From contig CAMNNG010000001.1 of the NCBI GenBank assembly GCA_946545145.1, forward strand, positions 1 to 45,046: a stretch of 45,046 nucleotides of DNA, read 5' to 3'. Shown piece by piece: positions 41,283 through 45,046 of the stretch. Both the position numbers and the translations under genes were made by a program. The notes beneath the pieces were generated by a model that saw nothing but the letters and a program-made list of their open reading frames with translations, was not told where the DNA came from and ran no database searches. Positions within the stretch are counted from its first letter, which is position 1, and every line of letters starts with the position of its first letter. This DNA comes from an uncultured Bacillota bacterium (GTDB taxonomy: Bacteria; Bacillota; Clostridia; Peptostreptococcales; Anaerovoracaceae).

Positions 41283-42668
41283 ATGGAAAAAAGGAAGAGT
41301 GCAAAACAGATAACGGCCCTGCTGCTGATCGTTTGCCTGGCCTTCACGATGAGCTTCGGCACAGTAAGCGCCCTGGCAGGCGATGGCGGAAACGGTACGG
41401 CTGTTACGGACGATCAGACAGGCGGCACAGGTGATAACACAGAGCCCAGTGAAGGCGGCGAAGGAACAGAGCCTGGCGAGGGAACAGATGACCCGGCCGA
41501 TGATCCGGCAGAAGAAGAGCATCAGGACTCCATCGTCACCGTTACGAGATCTGATAGAATACTCGAGCACTTCGGCGGCACGGTAACAGGTGTCGGCAAA
41601 GGTCTGACAGAGGGCACTGTAACTATTCCTTACGGCGAGACTAAGGTCTTCAAGATCAGGAAGAATTCCGGATACGCGATCAACAAGGTCATGCTTGACG
41701 GAGAAAACCTTGGCGCCGTGACAGAGGTCACGATCGAAGGAGACGGACAGCCGCACGAGATCAATGTGCACTATTCGAAGAACGGCCTTTTCATCATGCT
41801 CGATGCAGGCCATGCCGGAAAGTACAACAAGGGCATCATCAAGGGATACTGGGAATCCCAGATGACATGGTCGCTTACTAAAAAACTCAAGACTGAACTC
41901 GAAAAATATCCGGGAGTCGTTGTAGGCCTCACCAAGAAGAGTCTCTACGACGATCCGTACATATATGACAGAGGACAGATGGCGAAGGGATACGATCTGT
42001 TCATATCGATCCATTCGAACTGGTCTTCGTCATCGAGAGCGGACTATCCGCTGGCGATAGTATCGTCCAAGTACAAGCCGTCCCTGTACAAGATCGCGCA
42101 GCCGCTAGGAAAGCAGCTCGCTTACAACGTACAGAAAACGATGGGCACAAAGCAGGATCCACAGGTATGGATCAAGCGTCTTTCGACTAACGGTCAGGAC
42201 TGGTACGGCGTCCTCAGAGGATGCGCGTCGGTCAACGTCCCGGGAGTCATCGTAGAGCATTCGTTCCATTCGAACAAGAAGGCCTGCACATGGCTGATGA
42301 AGGATGCGAACAAGAACAAGATGGCCAAGAGCGAAGCTGCTGTCATCGCAAAGTACTACGGATTCTCGCTTGACGGTTCGTTCAGACCGGGCAAGGCGAA
42401 GGTCACCCTGAAGAAGGGCAAGAAGAAGATCAAGGTATCGTGGCAGGCGGTCAAGGGAGCCCGCGGATATGTCATCTACAGATCGACAAAGAAGAATGGA
42501 ACTTTCAAGAAAGTCAAGGTCGTGAAGGGTCCGTCGGCAAGATATTGGAAAAATACCCGCCTCAAATCGAAGAAAATGTATTATTATAAAGTTAGAGCAT
42601 ATTCTGTCGTGAACGGAAAGAATGTGTATGGTTCTTATTCGAAAGTGAAAGGCATCAAGACCAAGTAG
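41283..42668 (+). CDS. Secreted N-acetylmuramoyl-L-alanine amidase with C-terminal FN3-like domain
   Basis: Cleaves the bond between muramic acid and the stem peptide of peptidoglycan outside the cell. Signal peptide about 1-32, then an acidic Gly/Glu/Thr/Asp-rich linker (33-80), a small beta domain (about 110-165), and the Amidase_3 domain with all zinc and catalytic residues: His177 (DAGHAG), Glu191, His244 (SIHSN) and Glu325 (VEHSFHSN). A very basic Lys-rich stretch and a fibronectin type III-like domain (about 370-461) close the protein and may bind wall polymers. Start choice: ATG 41283, just before the signal peptide, with GAAGGAAG upstream. Length 461 residues. Confidence 0.92.
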   Translation: MEKRKSAKQITALLLIVCLAFTMSFGTVSALAGDGGNGTAVTDDQTGGTGDNTEPSEGGEGTEPGEGTDDPADDPAEEEHQDSIVTVTRSDRILEHFGGTVTGVGKGLTEGTVTIPYGETKVFKIRKNSGYAINKVMLDGENLGAVTEVTIEGDGQPHEINVHYSKNGLFIMLDAGHAGKYNKGIIKGYWESQMTWSLTKKLKTELEKYPGVVVGLTKKSLYDDPYIYDRGQMAKGYDLFISIHSNWSSSSRADYPLAIVSSKYKPSLYKIAQPLGKQLAYNVQKTMGTKQDPQVWIKRLSTNGQDWYGVLRGCASVNVPGVIVEHSFHSNKKACTWLMKDANKNKMAKSEAAVIAKYYGFSLDGSFRPGKAKVTLKKGKKKIKVSWQAVKGARGYVIYRSTKKNGTFKKVKVVKGPSARYWKNTRLKSKKMYYYKVRAYSVVNGKNVYGSYSKVKGIKTK

Positions 42669-42724
42669 CTTACGGATGAGTCCACATAAATCAATTCAAT
42701 ATAATATATGGATCAGTGTGAAGT

Positions 42725-42762
42725 CCGGCATCTCCTCTGGAGGTGCCGGGTTTCCGTTTTTG
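42725..42762 (+). terminator. Terminator of the amidase gene
   Basis: 11-bp stem CCGGCATCTCC (42725-42735) with GGAGGTGCCGG (42739-42749, one G-U pair), loop TCT, followed by GTTTCCGTTTTTG. Confidence 0.88.
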
Positions 42763-42800
42763 TGTCTTTTGCTACAGGCAGGACCGAACAGAAAAATTTG

Positions 42801-42827
42801 TTAGCACTCTTTTGCGTTGAGTGCTAA
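42801..42827. promoter_or_regulatory. CIRCE element (HrcA operator)
   Basis: TTAGCACTC-N9-GAGTGCTAA, a perfect match to the CIRCE consensus bound by the heat shock repressor HrcA. It lies 7 nt upstream of the -35 of the only clear clpB promoter. Confidence 0.97.
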
Positions 42828-42834
42828 AAAAGTA

Positions 42835-42863
42835 TTGAAATCTGTTTTTCGCAGTTGTACAAT
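42835..42863 (+). promoter_or_regulatory. clpB promoter
   Basis: TTGAAA (42835-42840), 17-nt spacer, TACAAT (42858-42863). Predicted start of transcription near 42870, giving an 82-nt leader. Confidence 0.75.
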
Positions 42864-42875
42864 AGAGCCGTAGGG

Positions 42876-42900
42876 GGATCCGGGGATAGGATCCGGGATA
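42876..42900 (+). repeat. Tandem repeat in the clpB leader
   Basis: GGATCCGGGGATA (42876-42888) is followed directly by GGATCCGGGATA (42889-42900). Each copy has the palindrome GGATCC. It sits at the 5' end of the predicted clpB mRNA. Confidence 0.7.
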
Positions 42901-42951
42901 GAAAAAACAGATCAGGAATAGAAAGGAACATTGACCAAGGGGGTGAAAGCC

Positions 42952-45046
<2,095 letters not shown>

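Overview
The window looks like chromosome of a low-to-mid GC, Gram-positive, anaerobic member of the Bacillota, most likely class Clostridia. Evidence: strong AGGAGG-type ribosome binding sites, consensus TTGACA/TATAAT promoters, a CIRCE operator, a Gram-positive-type LexA box, the two-subunit iron-sulfur L-serine dehydratase, a DUF1292 protein, the YacL-type PIN/TRAM protein next to CarD, and an SRP RNA gene just upstream of dnaX. A family-level guess (Anaerovoracaceae or relatives) would be inference only. I see no insertion sequence, prophage, CRISPR array or integrase; nearly everything is core genome.

Layout. 1-5.6 kb: serA (minus strand) diverges from serC across a perfect palindrome that carries two overlapping promoters; serC is translationally coupled to a D,D-carboxypeptidase gene and uvrC. 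5.6-7.6 kb: a small DUF1292 gene, tRNA-Leu(CAG) and aspartate kinase, each with its own promoter. 7.6-11.2 kb: radA, with a LexA-like box over its start of transcription, runs tail to tail into a minus-strand histidine kinase/response regulator pair; the two stop codons share one CTAG. 11.3-18.9 kb: a long protein quality control operon from one strong promoter: CYTH triphosphate-domain protein, trigger factor, ClpP, ClpX, Lon, GTPase EngB and hypoxanthine phosphoribosyltransferase. 18.9-21.9 kb: sdaAB-sdaAA (minus) and ornithine carbamoyltransferase (plus).

22-28.2 kb: carD behind tandem promoters, then the PIN/TRAM protein, ispF, proS, a chromate-type transporter pair, a NUDIX hydrolase and a cyclophilin. 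28.2-36.1 kb: a beta-CASP metallo-hydrolase, an EamA transporter, pcrA, ligA and an AIR-synthase-like enzyme of unknown role. 36.1-41.1 kb: SRP RNA, dnaX, ybaB, recR, an MFS exporter and a site-2-type protease. 41.2-45 kb: a secreted N-acetylmuramoyl-L-alanine amidase and, behind CIRCE, clpB, which runs off the window edge.

How it fits together: four themes recur. These are DNA repair and replication (uvrC, radA, pcrA, ligA, dnaX, ybaB, recR), proteostasis (tig, clpP, clpX, lon, clpB), serine metabolism in both directions (serA/serC against sdaAA/sdaAB), and envelope work (carboxypeptidase, amidase, site-2 protease).

No obviously new multi-gene defence or mobile system is visible. The most unexpected signals are at DNA level: the symmetric serA/serC promoter, the LexA-like box at radA, an SRP RNA rod that ends against the dnaX ribosome binding site, and a heptamer AGTAAGC/GCTTACT that I located 24 times by eye, in several reading frames, at stop codons and in non-coding DNA.
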